Shown piece by piece: positions 33,837-43,055 of a stretch of 64,000 nucleotides of DNA. The position numbers and the translations under genes are program-made. Position 1 is the stretch's first letter. Each line of letters opens with the position of its first letter. The stretch lies in the NCBI RefSeq assembly GCF_016650635.1, contig NZ_JAEKFI010000002.1, positions 496,001 to 560,000 on the forward strand. Direction: 5' to 3'. The stretch comes from Pseudomonas sp. TH43. Its GTDB lineage: Bacteria > Pseudomonadota > Gammaproteobacteria > Pseudomonadales > Pseudomonadaceae. The notes under the pieces were generated by a model. That model was given only the letters and a program-made list of their open reading frames with translations, did no database searches and was not told the DNA's origin.

Positions 33837-36297
33837 GGGCAAAAGTCCTCAGCAGGTCCGCCGGTTGCGTGCGGTACAGCGAATACAACGGCCACGCCGA
33901 CGCCAGCAATGTCGCGAGCAACGCCAAACCCATCAGTTGCAGCAATTGCCACGGGAACACCCGCAACGGCAGTCGCCAGCCAAACGCCTGTACGTTGATC
34001 ACCGCGTCCAGACACCACGCCAGCGCGATCCCCAACGGCAGGGCCAACACCAGCGTCAGCACCGCCAGCAGCCAGGTCTGACCAAGGTTCAGCAGCATCA
34101 GTTGACGTCTGGTCACACCCAGCGCCCACAGCGGCGCGAGCTGGCCGAGTCGGCTCTGGCTCTGCGTCAGCAGGCTGATAAACAGCGCCACGCCCGCCAC
34201 CGCCAGGGTCAGGCTGTTCAGTGCGGCGGTGGCTGCAAAGGTGCGTTCAAACACTTGAACCGACCAGCCCTTGAGCCGCGCCTGATCGACGATGCGGCTG
34301 TCATCGAGCGCAAAACGTGCCTGTAATGCGGACAAAAAGGCCGGGATGTTTTGCGGATCGATGCGCAGATTGAAACGGTTCGGCGTCAGTTGTGGCCAGC
34401 CGCGCAGCAGGTGATTGACGTTGACCAGCAGGTGCCCCTTGGGATTGCCGTAATCGGCATAGATGCCAACGATGCGCGGTGACCACGCCCCGTTCGGCGT
34501 GGGGATGTTCAGGTGTTCGCCAGCATGCAGTTTCAGGCGTCGGGCCAGTTGTTCGCTGAGCATCACCGCATCATCGGTCGCCAAATGCCCCCACGGATCA
34601 CCGCCACTGACATCGAGCAACGGCCAATGTTGACGGTAATACGAGTGATCGATCACACCGAACACGTCCGCCGGCCAGCCTTGCAGCGTCACCGCAACCT
34701 GCCAGTTGGGCAGCACCGCCGTCACGTGCGGCTGCTGTTTGAGCCAGCTATACATCTCGCGCGCCTGAGCCGGGTTGGTCGGGTTGATATAGAGCTCGGC
34801 GCTCAGACGTTGTTCGAGCCAGTCGTTGAAGGTCTGGCGAAAACCGGCAGTCATGCTGCCTGCACCGATATTGGCAGCGAGCGCCAACAGCAACGCCATC
34901 AGCGCCAGGCTCAATGCTGGCAATTGCTGGCGGCAGTCAGCGAGAAACCACTGGCCGAGCACCGACCGACTGCGCCCGAGCAATTGATTGAGTACGCCGC
35001 TGAGCAGCACCGGCAATGCCAGCGCGGCGCCGAGCAGCAGCCCGGCCATCAACACAAATCCGCTGGCCAGACTGTCGCCCCAGACCAACGCCGCCAGCGC
35101 GATCACGCCCAACAACAAGGCCAGCCAGCCCTGACGCCGCAACCAGCGCGCGTATTGTTGATGCCAGGCTTGCGGATCTGCCACTGCCAACAAAGGCAGG
35201 CGCGCCGCCCGCAGCAGGCTGTTGGCTCCGGCGAGCAAGGCGCCGAGCAGGCTCAACCCTATCCCGCTGAACCACCACCAAGGGCTCAGCCGCAACTGCC
35301 CCGCCACTTCCGCACCGTACAGACCGCGCAGGCTGGCGGCGACATCCGGCAGCAACACACTGGCCAGCCAATACCCGCTGATTACGCCAAGTACGCCGCC
35401 GATCAGCGCCAACACGCCCAGCTCAACGATAAGACAGCCAATCAACATTCGCGCACTGACACCACAGGCGCGCAATGTGCGCAGCAGTCCGCGCCGTTGT
35501 TCCAGGGCGAGGCCGATGGCCGCATGGACAATGAACAAACCGACCACGAACGAGAGAAATCCCAAAGCATCCAGATTGAGATGAAAGCTCTCGGTCAGTC
35601 GAGCCAGATTGTTTTCCTCGCCACTGCTCTTGAGCTGCAACTGGCCTTTGAACGTGACCGGTAACTCACCGTGAAAATCCTTGGGCAGCAACAGGCGTGA
35701 CAGTTGTCCGGGTTGTTCGAGCAGGGTTTGCGCGACGCCGATATCGACCAGCAACACGCCCGGCGCCATGTCCTTTTGCACCAGCAGCGGCGGCAGCTTC
35801 TGGCCATTCAGCGTTTGCGGGGTGGCGCCTTCTTGCAGGCTCAGGGCCTGCAGGGTTTGCGGGGAAATCCACGTACTGCCCGGCGGCGTGAAGAACTCGA
35901 CCACTCGCTCGATCGGCATGGCCTGCCCGGCCACCGCCGAATCAGCCGGCAGCGACACCGGTTCGATGCCCATCAGTTGCAGGCGCTGATCGTCGTGCCC
36001 CTTGAGAAACAAGCGGCCCTGCAACAGCGGCGACACCGGCCAGCCCTGGCGACGCAGATCGACAAACCATTGCTGCGCAAACGTCGCGCCGTTCGGCGTA
36101 CTGAGACTGGCCTGCGGTTCGCCGCCGATCAATTGGCTGGCGCGTGCGTAGCTGTCGCGGGCCTGACTGTTAAGCGCTTCGACGCCAGTCAGCAGGCTGG
36201 TGGCCAGCCACAACCCGGTCAGCACACTGAAGAACTGCACCGGATGCCGTCGCCAATGGCTCAGCAGCGCGCGCAGGGTTTGCCTGAAGACGATCAC
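33826..36297 (-). CDS. ABC transporter permease (FtsX/MacB-like, AttF-AttG type)
   Basis: 823 residues with a first helix at about 18-40, a periplasmic domain, then helices in two FtsX-type clusters. The first FtsX block contains LGFLSFVVGLFIVHAAIG; the second, near the C-terminus, contains LNSLTLAVAGVALFISLLTQ. Large periplasmic regions separate them, as in lipoprotein or hydrophobic-substrate extruders. Translation is coupled to the ATPase, whose stop overlaps its start by 4 bp. With the AttH-like lipoprotein it probably moves a lipid-like or hydrophobic molecule. Confidence 0.88.
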   Translation of the reverse strand: MIVFRQTLRALLSHWRRHPVQFFSVLTGLWLATSLLTGVEALNSQARDSYARASQLIGGEPQASLSTPNGATFAQQWFVDLRRQGWPVSPLLQGRLFLKGHDDQRLQLMGIEPVSLPADSAVAGQAMPIERVVEFFTPPGSTWISPQTLQALSLQEGATPQTLNGQKLPPLLVQKDMAPGVLLVDIGVAQTLLEQPGQLSRLLLPKDFHGELPVTFKGQLQLKSSGEENNLARLTESFHLNLDALGFLSFVVGLFIVHAAIGLALEQRRGLLRTLRACGVSARMLIGCLIVELGVLALIGGVLGVISGYWLASVLLPDVAASLRGLYGAEVAGQLRLSPWWWFSGIGLSLLGALLAGANSLLRAARLPLLAVADPQAWHQQYARWLRRQGWLALLLGVIALAALVWGDSLASGFVLMAGLLLGAALALPVLLSGVLNQLLGRSRSVLGQWFLADCRQQLPALSLALMALLLALAANIGAGSMTAGFRQTFNDWLEQRLSAELYINPTNPAQAREMYSWLKQQPHVTAVLPNWQVAVTLQGWPADVFGVIDHSYYRQHWPLLDVSGGDPWGHLATDDAVMLSEQLARRLKLHAGEHLNIPTPNGAWSPRIVGIYADYGNPKGHLLVNVNHLLRGWPQLTPNRFNLRIDPQNIPAFLSALQARFALDDSRIVDQARLKGWSVQVFERTFAATAALNSLTLAVAGVALFISLLTQSQSRLGQLAPLWALGVTRRQLMLLNLGQTWLLAVLTLVLALPLGIALAWCLDAVINVQAFGWRLPLRVFPWQLLQLMGLALLATLLASAWPLYSLYRTQPADLLRTFAHED

Positions 36298-36947
36298 ATC
36301 AGCCGCCCGTTGGAGAGCACCACCCGCTGTGCCAGCCGTGCCGCCACTCGTGGACTGTGCGTGACCATCAGCAGGGTTGTCGGCGTATCGTCGAGCAGTT
36401 CCAGCAGCAAGCGCAGCACTTCATCACTGGTCGCTTCATCGAGGCTGCCGGTGGGTTCGTCGGCCAACAGCAGCTTCGGTTGCGAGGCCAGCGCGCGACC
36501 CAGCGCGACGCGTTGCTGCTGGCCGCCCGAGAGCTGTTCGGGATAGCGCTTGAGCAAATCGCTCAGCCCGAGGCGCTGCACCAGATGTGCCTGCCAGCGC
36601 GGCTCGTGACGCCCGGCCAAACGTGCCTGAAACGCCAGATTGTCCTCGACGCGCAAACTGCCAATCAGGTTGAACTGCTGGAACACCAGACCGATTTCCG
36701 TGCGCCGCCAGTTCGCCAGTTGCGCCTCGTTCATGCTTTCGAGCCGATGTTCGCCGCTGCGAATACTGCCGCTATCGACTTTGTCGAGGCCGGCGATCAG
36801 GTGCAGCAAGGTGCTTTTGCCACTGCCGGATTCGCCCATCAGCGCCAGACTGCTGCCGGGTTCGAGCGTCAGGTCGACGCCTTGCAGCACCGGTAACGAG
36901 CCTTGAGGAGTGAGGTAACTTTTGCAGACGTTTTCAATCTGGAGCAT
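36294..36947 (-). CDS. ABC transporter ATP-binding protein (AttE/LolD-like)
   Basis: ATG 36947 behind CAGGTGG gives 217 residues. Walker A GESGSGKST, Q-loop VFQQFNLIGSL, signature LSGGQQQR and Walker B LLLADEPTGSLDE are all intact, as is the switch His in VTHSPR. The LolD/MacB class fits the FtsX-type permease downstream. It is the first gene of the three-gene operon. The upstream extension from 37022 lacks conservation. Confidence 0.93.
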   Translation of the reverse strand: MLQIENVCKSYLTPQGSLPVLQGVDLTLEPGSSLALMGESGSGKSTLLHLIAGLDKVDSGSIRSGEHRLESMNEAQLANWRRTEIGLVFQQFNLIGSLRVEDNLAFQARLAGRHEPRWQAHLVQRLGLSDLLKRYPEQLSGGQQQRVALGRALASQPKLLLADEPTGSLDEATSDEVLRLLLELLDDTPTTLLMVTHSPRVAARLAQRVVLSNGRLM

Positions 36948-37026
36948 GCCGCCACCTGATGGGTCAGTGTGGGGCAAGGATAGCGGATGCCGATGACAGA
37001 CCAGAGCCTGGCGTTGAATCAAACGA

Positions 37027-37127
37027 CCTCATCGCTGGCAAGCCAGCTCCCACAGGGATTCAGGTTGTTCACAGATACCTGAATTCACCCTCAAACACTA
37101 TGGGAGGCGGCTTGCCAGCGATGAGGC
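37027..37127. repeat. REPIN (GCTGGCAAGCCAGCTCCCACA type)
   Basis: CCTCATCGCTGGCAAGCC and GGCTTGCCAGCGATGAGG are inverted around about 65 bases. It is found between the ABC operon and the sulfatase-fold gene. A second member lies at 60544. Confidence 0.8.
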
Positions 37128-37147
37128 CAGTCCTGCCCATACAAAAT

Positions 37148-38845
37148 TTACTGCCCAGCCGCCACACTGGTCGCACCCTCTCCCGGCGTGACAATGCTGC
37201 CCAGATCAATATGCTTCCACTCAGGCTTGGCCCCCAGCCGCGCATTGAACCGGTAATTGAAGGTGAACTCATCTGCCGTCGGCACCGTCAACGGTTTGCC
37301 ATACACCGCCTCGATCCCCGCCAGGTCGTAACCCATCAACTGCAACAAGGTCGGGAAAATGTTGTAGTGGCTGGAGTGATCCTTGTTCGCCGCCAGTTGC
37401 GCCTGCCAATCCAGCGTCTTTAATTCGCTGCCCTGAATCACCACCAACGGTACCAGCCCTTCCTCCTCCACCGGATCGCCGCCGCAGTGCGTGTTAAGCC
37501 CCGGATTACCGCGCTCGTGCAAGTCCTGGCCATGATCGGAGGTATAAATCAGCAACGCATTGCTCAGGTTGGCCTGGGCGAACACCCGCGCAAAGAACTC
37601 GCCGACATTCCATAGCACGGTGTTTTTGTAGGCGTTGCGGTACAGCACCCAGTCATCCGGCTGCCCATTGAAACCGGTGCGCTCGCCCGTGTCGGCGACT
37701 TCCGTGAACTGCCCGCGCGGCAAGGTCGGCCGATAGGCCATGAATGCATCGGGATACTTGTCGTGTACCGGAAAATGCGCGCCGACCTTGTTGATCACCA
37801 CCAACTCGGGCTTGTCGTCATTGAGCAGTTCGATCAACTTCGCCGCAGCGGCCATGTCGCGATCGCGCACGCTGGTCTGGTCGAATTGCACGAACTCGTC
37901 GATGTCCTTTTTCTCGGTGTCGGTCATCAGGTTCTGCAGATTGCCACCGGTGCGCTGCGCATCGATGTACACCGTGCGCAGCCCGGCCTTTTTCGCGTAC
38001 TGCCAGATCGACGGCAGCGTGCTGTTGATACGCATGTAGTCAGCGCGGGTGCCGCCGTAGCGCAAGGTGATGTTGGTGTCGGCGCTGCAATTGGCGATGG
38101 ACGCGGCGTAGCCATAATTGAAAATGTCGACGCCGGCGTGGGCTTGCTTAAGGTTGCTGTGCACCCCGAACGGCGCATTGATATCCAGATAATTGCCGGA
38201 GATGCTTTCATCGATGATCAACACGATGTCATGGCCGACCGCTTGCGACGCGCGCGCCAGTGTCACCGGCTCACGCGGGCCGACGGTGTTGTGCAGCGCT
38301 TCATAGGCAAACAGGTTCAGGTAGGCCAACGGCGTGTACATGATCGGCAAGCCACGAGCGCCCTCGCCCGCTCGCAAAAACAGCACAGCGCTGAGCAGCA
38401 AAACCCCACAAATCGGCGCGGCTACGCGCAAGGCATTCGGCACCCTCAGCGAGTGTCGGGGTTTCAGACCAATGCCCAACAGCAGCAACAAGCCATTCAG
38501 GACGCCATGCAAGATTGCATCGCGGTACTGATACGCCGCTTCCTGGATGAAGCCACCCGAGTACACCAGCGAGACAAAGCTGCTGTAGTTCAGGTAATCC
38601 GCGGTGACCCGCGTATAGACATCAAAAAACACCGCCGAGGCGAACATGAACAATGCGAATAAATGTCGAATGAGCGCCTGTCGTATATACGCCGTTAGAT
38701 ATAACGCTAAAGTAAGCGCCAAAAACATCGCGCCAAAAAGAACTACAGAAAACCCCAGGCCGATAGCATTTAACCGCTCGATGTAATAATCGGAATAAAC
38801 CAGCAGATAAATAACTAAAAGCAGTTCTTTGAGGTATCGAAACAT
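37148..38845 (-). CDS. Sulfatase-fold membrane protein, phosphoethanolamine transferase-like
   Basis: ATG 38845 gives 565 residues. About five N-terminal membrane helices (LLLVIYLLVYSDYYIE to ALFMFASAVFFDVY and onward to residue 200) precede a periplasmic alkaline-phosphatase-like domain. Metal-site motifs are VLIIDESISGNYLD, SADTNITLRYG (nucleophile Thr region), NKVGAHFPVHDKYP and YTSDHGQDLHERG. This is the EptA/CptA/OpgE class that moves phosphoethanolamine or related groups onto lipid A, core sugars or glucans. The acceptor is unknown. It is divergent from the exopolysaccharide operon. Confidence 0.85.
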   Translation of the reverse strand: MFRYLKELLLVIYLLVYSDYYIERLNAIGLGFSVVLFGAMFLALTLALYLTAYIRQALIRHLFALFMFASAVFFDVYTRVTADYLNYSSFVSLVYSGGFIQEAAYQYRDAILHGVLNGLLLLLGIGLKPRHSLRVPNALRVAAPICGVLLLSAVLFLRAGEGARGLPIMYTPLAYLNLFAYEALHNTVGPREPVTLARASQAVGHDIVLIIDESISGNYLDINAPFGVHSNLKQAHAGVDIFNYGYAASIANCSADTNITLRYGGTRADYMRINSTLPSIWQYAKKAGLRTVYIDAQRTGGNLQNLMTDTEKKDIDEFVQFDQTSVRDRDMAAAAKLIELLNDDKPELVVINKVGAHFPVHDKYPDAFMAYRPTLPRGQFTEVADTGERTGFNGQPDDWVLYRNAYKNTVLWNVGEFFARVFAQANLSNALLIYTSDHGQDLHERGNPGLNTHCGGDPVEEEGLVPLVVIQGSELKTLDWQAQLAANKDHSSHYNIFPTLLQLMGYDLAGIEAVYGKPLTVPTADEFTFNYRFNARLGAKPEWKHIDLGSIVTPGEGATSVAAGQ

Positions 38846-39235
38846 GGCTATTCCGGTTGCGCGAAACGGCAGAGGGTCAAGGTTTTGTCGGTCAAAAACT
38901 GACACTAGCACCCGGCCATCAAAGCGCAAGAAATGGCTGACTTTTCCTGAAAGCGTCAAAAAAACGTTGACTCAAATCTGACACACTCAAGCGGCTATAA
39001 GCCTTTAATTTCGGGGGCTTCGACCGTTTATCGCTTTCTCTGAATTGTGAAAAAAGCGTCAAGGACGGGACAAATCCAACAATAGCAAGCACTTGATGGC
39101 AAATCGCCCCAAAAATGTGACCTGTTATACAGGTGCAACATGTCATTTTGCTGACACGCTTTTCTCACCCTGCGCTATACCCCTTTTGACAGTCTCGATT
39201 TGAACTCTTTCCACCGTCTTACGAGGCACGCCAAT
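38846..39235. promoter_or_regulatory. Divergent control region of the sulfatase-fold gene and the exopolysaccharide operon
   Basis: 390 bp without a credible gene. It holds several GTCA...TGAC dyads (38891-38903 with 5-base spacer; 38955-38971 with 9-base spacer) and a clean 15-bp dyad ACCTGT-TAT-ACAGGT at 39120-39134. None matches a consensus I can name with confidence. The promoter of the long operon must lie near here. Confidence 0.5.
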
Positions 39236-40588
39236 ATGGACGTGAGCGTATTTGGTACGGGCTATGTTGGCCTGATACAAGCAGCGGCACTTGCCGATGT
39301 TGGACACCGCATTCTGTGCGTGGATATTGATCCGAATAAAATCAAGCAACTGCAACAAGCAGTTCCTCCAATTAGTGAGCCGGGCTTATCCAGCACCCTG
39401 GAAGAAAACATTAAAGCCGGGCGCTTATCGTTCAGCACCCAGGCCAGTGATGCGGTGGAGCACGCCGAGCTGATTTTCATCGCCGTGGGCACACCGGCCG
39501 ATGAGGATGGCTCTGCCGACCTGAGCCACGTGCTCAACGTTGCTCGCCAGATTGCTTCGCACATGGAGGCCGATCGCACGCTGATCATCAAATCCACGGT
39601 GCCGGTCGGCACTGCCGATCAGGTGCTGGCCGCTGCCAACAGCGAGTTGCTGCGTCGCGGCAAATCCGAGCTGAACGTGCGCGTGGTCTCCAATCCCGAA
39701 TTCCTCAAGGAAGGCAGCGCCCTCGCCGACTGCATGCGCCCCGACCGAATCATCGTCGGTACCCGCGATGATGTGGCGCGCGAGCAAATGAGTGAGCTGT
39801 ACGCGCCGTTCTGCCGCAACCACGAAAAACTGATGTTCATGGACAACCGCAGTGCCGAGCTGACCAAGTACGCGGCCAATGCGATGCTCGCCACCCGCAT
39901 CAGTTTCATGAACGAGCTGGCCAACCTCACCGAGTTGCTCGGTGCCGACATCGAAGCGGTGCGCAAAGGCATCGGCTCCGACCCGCGCATCGGTTACCAC
40001 TTCATCTATCCGGGCTGCGGCTTCGGTGGCTCATGCTTTCCCAAGGACTTGCGCGCCCTGCTGCACACCGCCGAACACAACGGCATGCCCCTGAAATTGC
40101 TGCGCAGCGTCACCGACGTCAACGACCAGCAGCGGCACATTCTGTTCAGCAAACTGAAAGCGCAATTCCCCCAGGGTCTGGCCGGCAAGTCCATTGCCAT
40201 CTGGGGCCTGGCATTCAAGCCGAACACCGATGACATGCGCGAAGCCCCGAGCCGTTACCTGATGGATGCCCTGTGGGCCGAGGGCGCCAGTGTGCAGGCT
40301 TACGACCCGGAAGCCATGTCCGAATGCCGGCGCCTCTACGGCTACCGCAACGATCTGCACCTATGCGCCACCCGCGACGACACGCTGGAAGACGCCGATG
40401 CGCTGGTGATTTGCACCGAGTGGAAAAATTTCCGCGTGGTCGACTTTGAGTTGCTCGCCGAAAAGCTGCGCTCGAAAGTCATCATCGATGGCCGCAACCT
40501 CTACAACCCGGAACACGTTGCCGCTGCCGGTCTGCATTACAGCGGCATCGGCCTTCGCCATATCGCTCCCGAAGGGCCACGGCCATGA
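39236..40588 (+). CDS. ugd: UDP-glucose 6-dehydrogenase
   Basis: ATG 39236 (ACGAGG upstream) gives 450 residues starting with the NAD-binding FGTGYVGL. The catalytic Cys (about residue 266) is in GFGGSCFPKDLRAL; TVPVGTADQV and NPEFLKEGSA are conserved. The enzyme makes UDP-glucuronate from UDP-glucose and so feeds the polymer with an acidic sugar. It is the first gene of the operon, and the next start overlaps its stop by 4 bp. A 12-residue upstream extension is not conserved. Confidence 0.95.
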   Translation: MDVSVFGTGYVGLIQAAALADVGHRILCVDIDPNKIKQLQQAVPPISEPGLSSTLEENIKAGRLSFSTQASDAVEHAELIFIAVGTPADEDGSADLSHVLNVARQIASHMEADRTLIIKSTVPVGTADQVLAAANSELLRRGKSELNVRVVSNPEFLKEGSALADCMRPDRIIVGTRDDVAREQMSELYAPFCRNHEKLMFMDNRSAELTKYAANAMLATRISFMNELANLTELLGADIEAVRKGIGSDPRIGYHFIYPGCGFGGSCFPKDLRALLHTAEHNGMPLKLLRSVTDVNDQQRHILFSKLKAQFPQGLAGKSIAIWGLAFKPNTDDMREAPSRYLMDALWAEGASVQAYDPEAMSECRRLYGYRNDLHLCATRDDTLEDADALVICTEWKNFRVVDFELLAEKLRSKVIIDGRNLYNPEHVAAAGLHYSGIGLRHIAPEGPRP

Positions 40589-41622
40589 AGGTGCTGGTCA
40601 CCGGTGCGGCCGGTTTCATTGGTGCCCATTGCGTGTTGCGGTTGATGCGCGACGGCCACTCGGTGGTCGGCCTGGACAATTTCAACGCCTACTACGACCC
40701 GCAACTCAAGCACGATCGCGTGCAATGGGTGCGCGAGCAGGTCGGCGATTTCCCGCTCGCCACGGTTGACCTGGCTGATGCGTCGGCCATCGACGCACTG
40801 TTTGTCCGCGAACGCCCGCAAGTGGTGATCCACCTCGCGGCGCAAGCCGGGGTGCGCTACTCGCTGGAAAACCCACGGGCCTATCTGGACAGCAACCTCA
40901 ATGGTTTCCTCAACATTCTGGAGAGCTGCCGCCATCATCCGGTCGAGCACTTGATTTATGCCTCATCGAGTTCGGTGTACGGCGCCAACCAGCACACGCC
41001 TTACTCGGTGAAGGACGGCGTCAATCACCCGCTGTCGCTGTACGCCGCCACCAAAAAAGCCAATGAACTGATGGCGCACAGCTACAGCCATCTGTTCGGC
41101 ATTCCCAGCACCGGTTTGCGTTTTTTCACCGTATACGGCCCTTGGGGTCGACCAGACATGTCACCGATCCAGTTCGCCCGCGCGATCACCGACGGCACAC
41201 CGCTGAAGCTGTTCAATTACGGCGAGCATCAACGCGACTTCACCTACGTCGACGACATCGTCGAAAGCATCGCCCGCCTTGTCGATCACCCGCCGCATGC
41301 TCATCCGGAGTGGGATCGTGAACACCCCGACGCCGGCACCAGCATGGCGCCGTGGTGCCTGTTCAACATTGGCGGCCAGCACCCGGTGGAGCTCAAAACC
41401 TATCTGGCCCTGATGGAAAAACACCTCGGTCAGAAAGCCATTGTCGAGCTGCTGCCGCTGCAACCGGGCGATGTGCTCAACACCTGCGCCGAGACCGACG
41501 ATCTGGCCCAGGCCACCGGGTTCCAGCCGCAAATAGAGCTGGACGAAGGTCTTGGACGCTTCATCGCATGGTTTCGCGACTACTACCCGACTGCCTATCG
41601 CCCACGCGCCGCTCGCGGCTGA
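40585..41622 (+). CDS. UDP-glucuronate 4-epimerase-like SDR enzyme
   Basis: 345 residues. NAD-binding GAAGFIG at 7-13; catalytic Tyr153/Lys157 in YAATKKANE; SSSSVYGANQHTPY and FFTVYGPWGRPDM are diagnostic of the UDP-GlcA 4-epimerase branch of extended SDRs. Following ugd directly, it should convert UDP-glucuronate to UDP-galacturonate. If both products are used, the polymer would contain GlcA and/or GalA. Confidence 0.88.
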   Translation: MKVLVTGAAGFIGAHCVLRLMRDGHSVVGLDNFNAYYDPQLKHDRVQWVREQVGDFPLATVDLADASAIDALFVRERPQVVIHLAAQAGVRYSLENPRAYLDSNLNGFLNILESCRHHPVEHLIYASSSSVYGANQHTPYSVKDGVNHPLSLYAATKKANELMAHSYSHLFGIPSTGLRFFTVYGPWGRPDMSPIQFARAITDGTPLKLFNYGEHQRDFTYVDDIVESIARLVDHPPHAHPEWDREHPDAGTSMAPWCLFNIGGQHPVELKTYLALMEKHLGQKAIVELLPLQPGDVLNTCAETDDLAQATGFQPQIELDEGLGRFIAWFRDYYPTAYRPRAARG

Positions 41623-41640
41623 ACATCAGCGGAGGACTCC

Positions 41641-42387
41641 ATGACTGGACATGAAAAAGGTGTACCGATCCAACAACTGCAGCGTGACAAGCGCATGGAT
41701 CCGGAACAGCGCATGCGCCTTGATGCGGCGATTCATCGTCAGGGTCAGGGCTGGGTCACCGGTCGAGAAGGCGGTCGGCCATGGACCTTGTCGCGCACCA
41801 ACCGCGTGGTCGCATGCCTCGGTGCAATCACCATTCTGCTGGTGTTTTCGCCACTGCTGCTGGGCCTGGCGCTGGCCATCAAACTCACCAGCAAAGGCCC
41901 GGTGATGTTCGTGCAAAAGCGCACCGGCTACCGTGGCCGCAAGTTCGGCATGTACAAGTTCCGCACCATGGTGGTCAACGCCGAAGAGCTCAAGGAGTCG
42001 CTGCGCCACCTCAACAAGCACGGGGCCGACGCCATCGATTTCAAGATCGACAAGGATCCTCGCATCACCGGTATCGGCGGTTTTCTGCGGCGCACCAGCC
42101 TCGATGAACTGCCCAACCTGATCAATGTAGTGACCGGCGACATGCGCCTGGTCGGCCCACGCCCGACCTCGTTCAACGCCTATCGCTACAAGGACAGTCA
42201 CCTCGCCCGGTTGGCGATTTATCCCGGAATGACCGGCCTGTGGCAGATCTCCGGGCGCAGCAACATCGACTTCGACCAGCGCGTTGAGTTGGACCTCAGC
42301 TACATCGCCGAGCAGAGCCTTTTGCTTGATCTGAAGATTCTGTTGAAAACCCCTTTCAAAGTATTCAGCGGCCACGGAGCAAGCTAA
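41641..42387 (+). CDS. Initiating polyprenol-phosphate sugar transferase (monotopic PGT)
   Basis: 248 residues with one N-terminal hydrophobic segment (VVACLGAITILLVFSPLLLG, about residues 57-80) and a C-terminal phosphoglycosyl transferase domain. Motifs: MYKFRTMVVNAEEL, RRTSLDELPNLINV with the catalytic Asp-Glu pair, and DMRLVGPRP. It lacks the long multi-helix N-terminal half of WbaP/PssY types. It links the first sugar phosphate to undecaprenyl phosphate and so starts repeat-unit assembly. RBS GGAGG precedes it. Confidence 0.93.
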   Translation: MTGHEKGVPIQQLQRDKRMDPEQRMRLDAAIHRQGQGWVTGREGGRPWTLSRTNRVVACLGAITILLVFSPLLLGLALAIKLTSKGPVMFVQKRTGYRGRKFGMYKFRTMVVNAEELKESLRHLNKHGADAIDFKIDKDPRITGIGGFLRRTSLDELPNLINVVTGDMRLVGPRPTSFNAYRYKDSHLARLAIYPGMTGLWQISGRSNIDFDQRVELDLSYIAEQSLLLDLKILLKTPFKVFSGHGAS

Positions 42388-43034
42388 TGGACGGTTCAAC
42401 CAACAAAAGCCTGAGCATTGCCAACCCCAGCGAATCGAACCTGACTTCGACCGTGCTGGACCTTGATCTGCGGATCCTGTTCCTGACCGCTGCCAACCCC
42501 GGCGCCGGCACCACCACCAGTGCATTGGCGCTGGCCAGCCAGTTGGCGCAAATGAGCAGCGGCCAGGTGCTGCTGGTCGACGCCAGCCAATCGGCGAGCA
42601 ACCTCACCCAGCAACTGAACCTGAGCAAAGAACGCGGTCTGCGCGACTTGCTGTTCAACCCGGACAACCCGCCGCTGTTGCAGGACTGCGTGGTGCAGGT
42701 CTCAAGCCTGCCGTTCCACGTGCTGCCCAATGGCCGGCCGATCCGCACCATGGAACACCTGACCGCCGAGCGCCTGAGCCCGTTGCTCGATCAATTGGGC
42801 AGCCAGTACCGCTTCGTGGTGATCGACGGCGACGCGGTGTATTCCGCCGCCGACACGCTGGTCATCAGCACGCAAGTCGATGGCGTGGTGTTTGTGGTTC
42901 GCGCCGAAGACACCCGCTGGGAAGTCGCTCAGGCCGCCGTGCAACGCCTGACGCAGGCTGGCGCAAAAGTGGTCGGCAGCGTGTTCAACCGGCGCAAGTA
43001 CTACATGCCCAAATGGCTTTACAAAAACCTCTAA
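42387..43034 (+). CDS. CpsD/CapB-like BY-kinase homologue with defective P-loop
   Basis: 215 residues. MinD/BY-kinase fold with Walker A' VLLVDASQSASN and Walker B-like RFVVIDGDAVYSAADT. The P-loop reads ANPGAGTTTSALALA, so Thr stands where GK(S/T) kinases have Lys. There is no Tyr-rich C-terminal cluster; the end RRKYYMPKWLYKNL has three or four tyrosines. ATP hydrolysis may be lost and the protein may act as a structural partner of the Wzc-like co-polymerase encoded two genes on. Start overlaps the previous TAA. Confidence 0.85.
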   Translation: MDGSTNKSLSIANPSESNLTSTVLDLDLRILFLTAANPGAGTTTSALALASQLAQMSSGQVLLVDASQSASNLTQQLNLSKERGLRDLLFNPDNPPLLQDCVVQVSSLPFHVLPNGRPIRTMEHLTAERLSPLLDQLGSQYRFVVIDGDAVYSAADTLVISTQVDGVVFVVRAEDTRWEVAQAAVQRLTQAGAKVVGSVFNRRKYYMPKWLYKNL

Positions 43035-43055
43035 GCGAACGCGAAGGATGACGCC

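Noticed and set aside
34513..35664. Rightward open frame antisense to the ABC permease
   Set aside because: Gln/Arg/Ala-rich translation without any domain, wholly within a clear permease gene.
38955..38971. FleQ-binding site upstream of the exopolysaccharide operon
   Set aside because: The GTCA...TGAC spacing is 9 (or 5 at 38891) rather than the 6 of the FleQ consensus, so it is not called as such.
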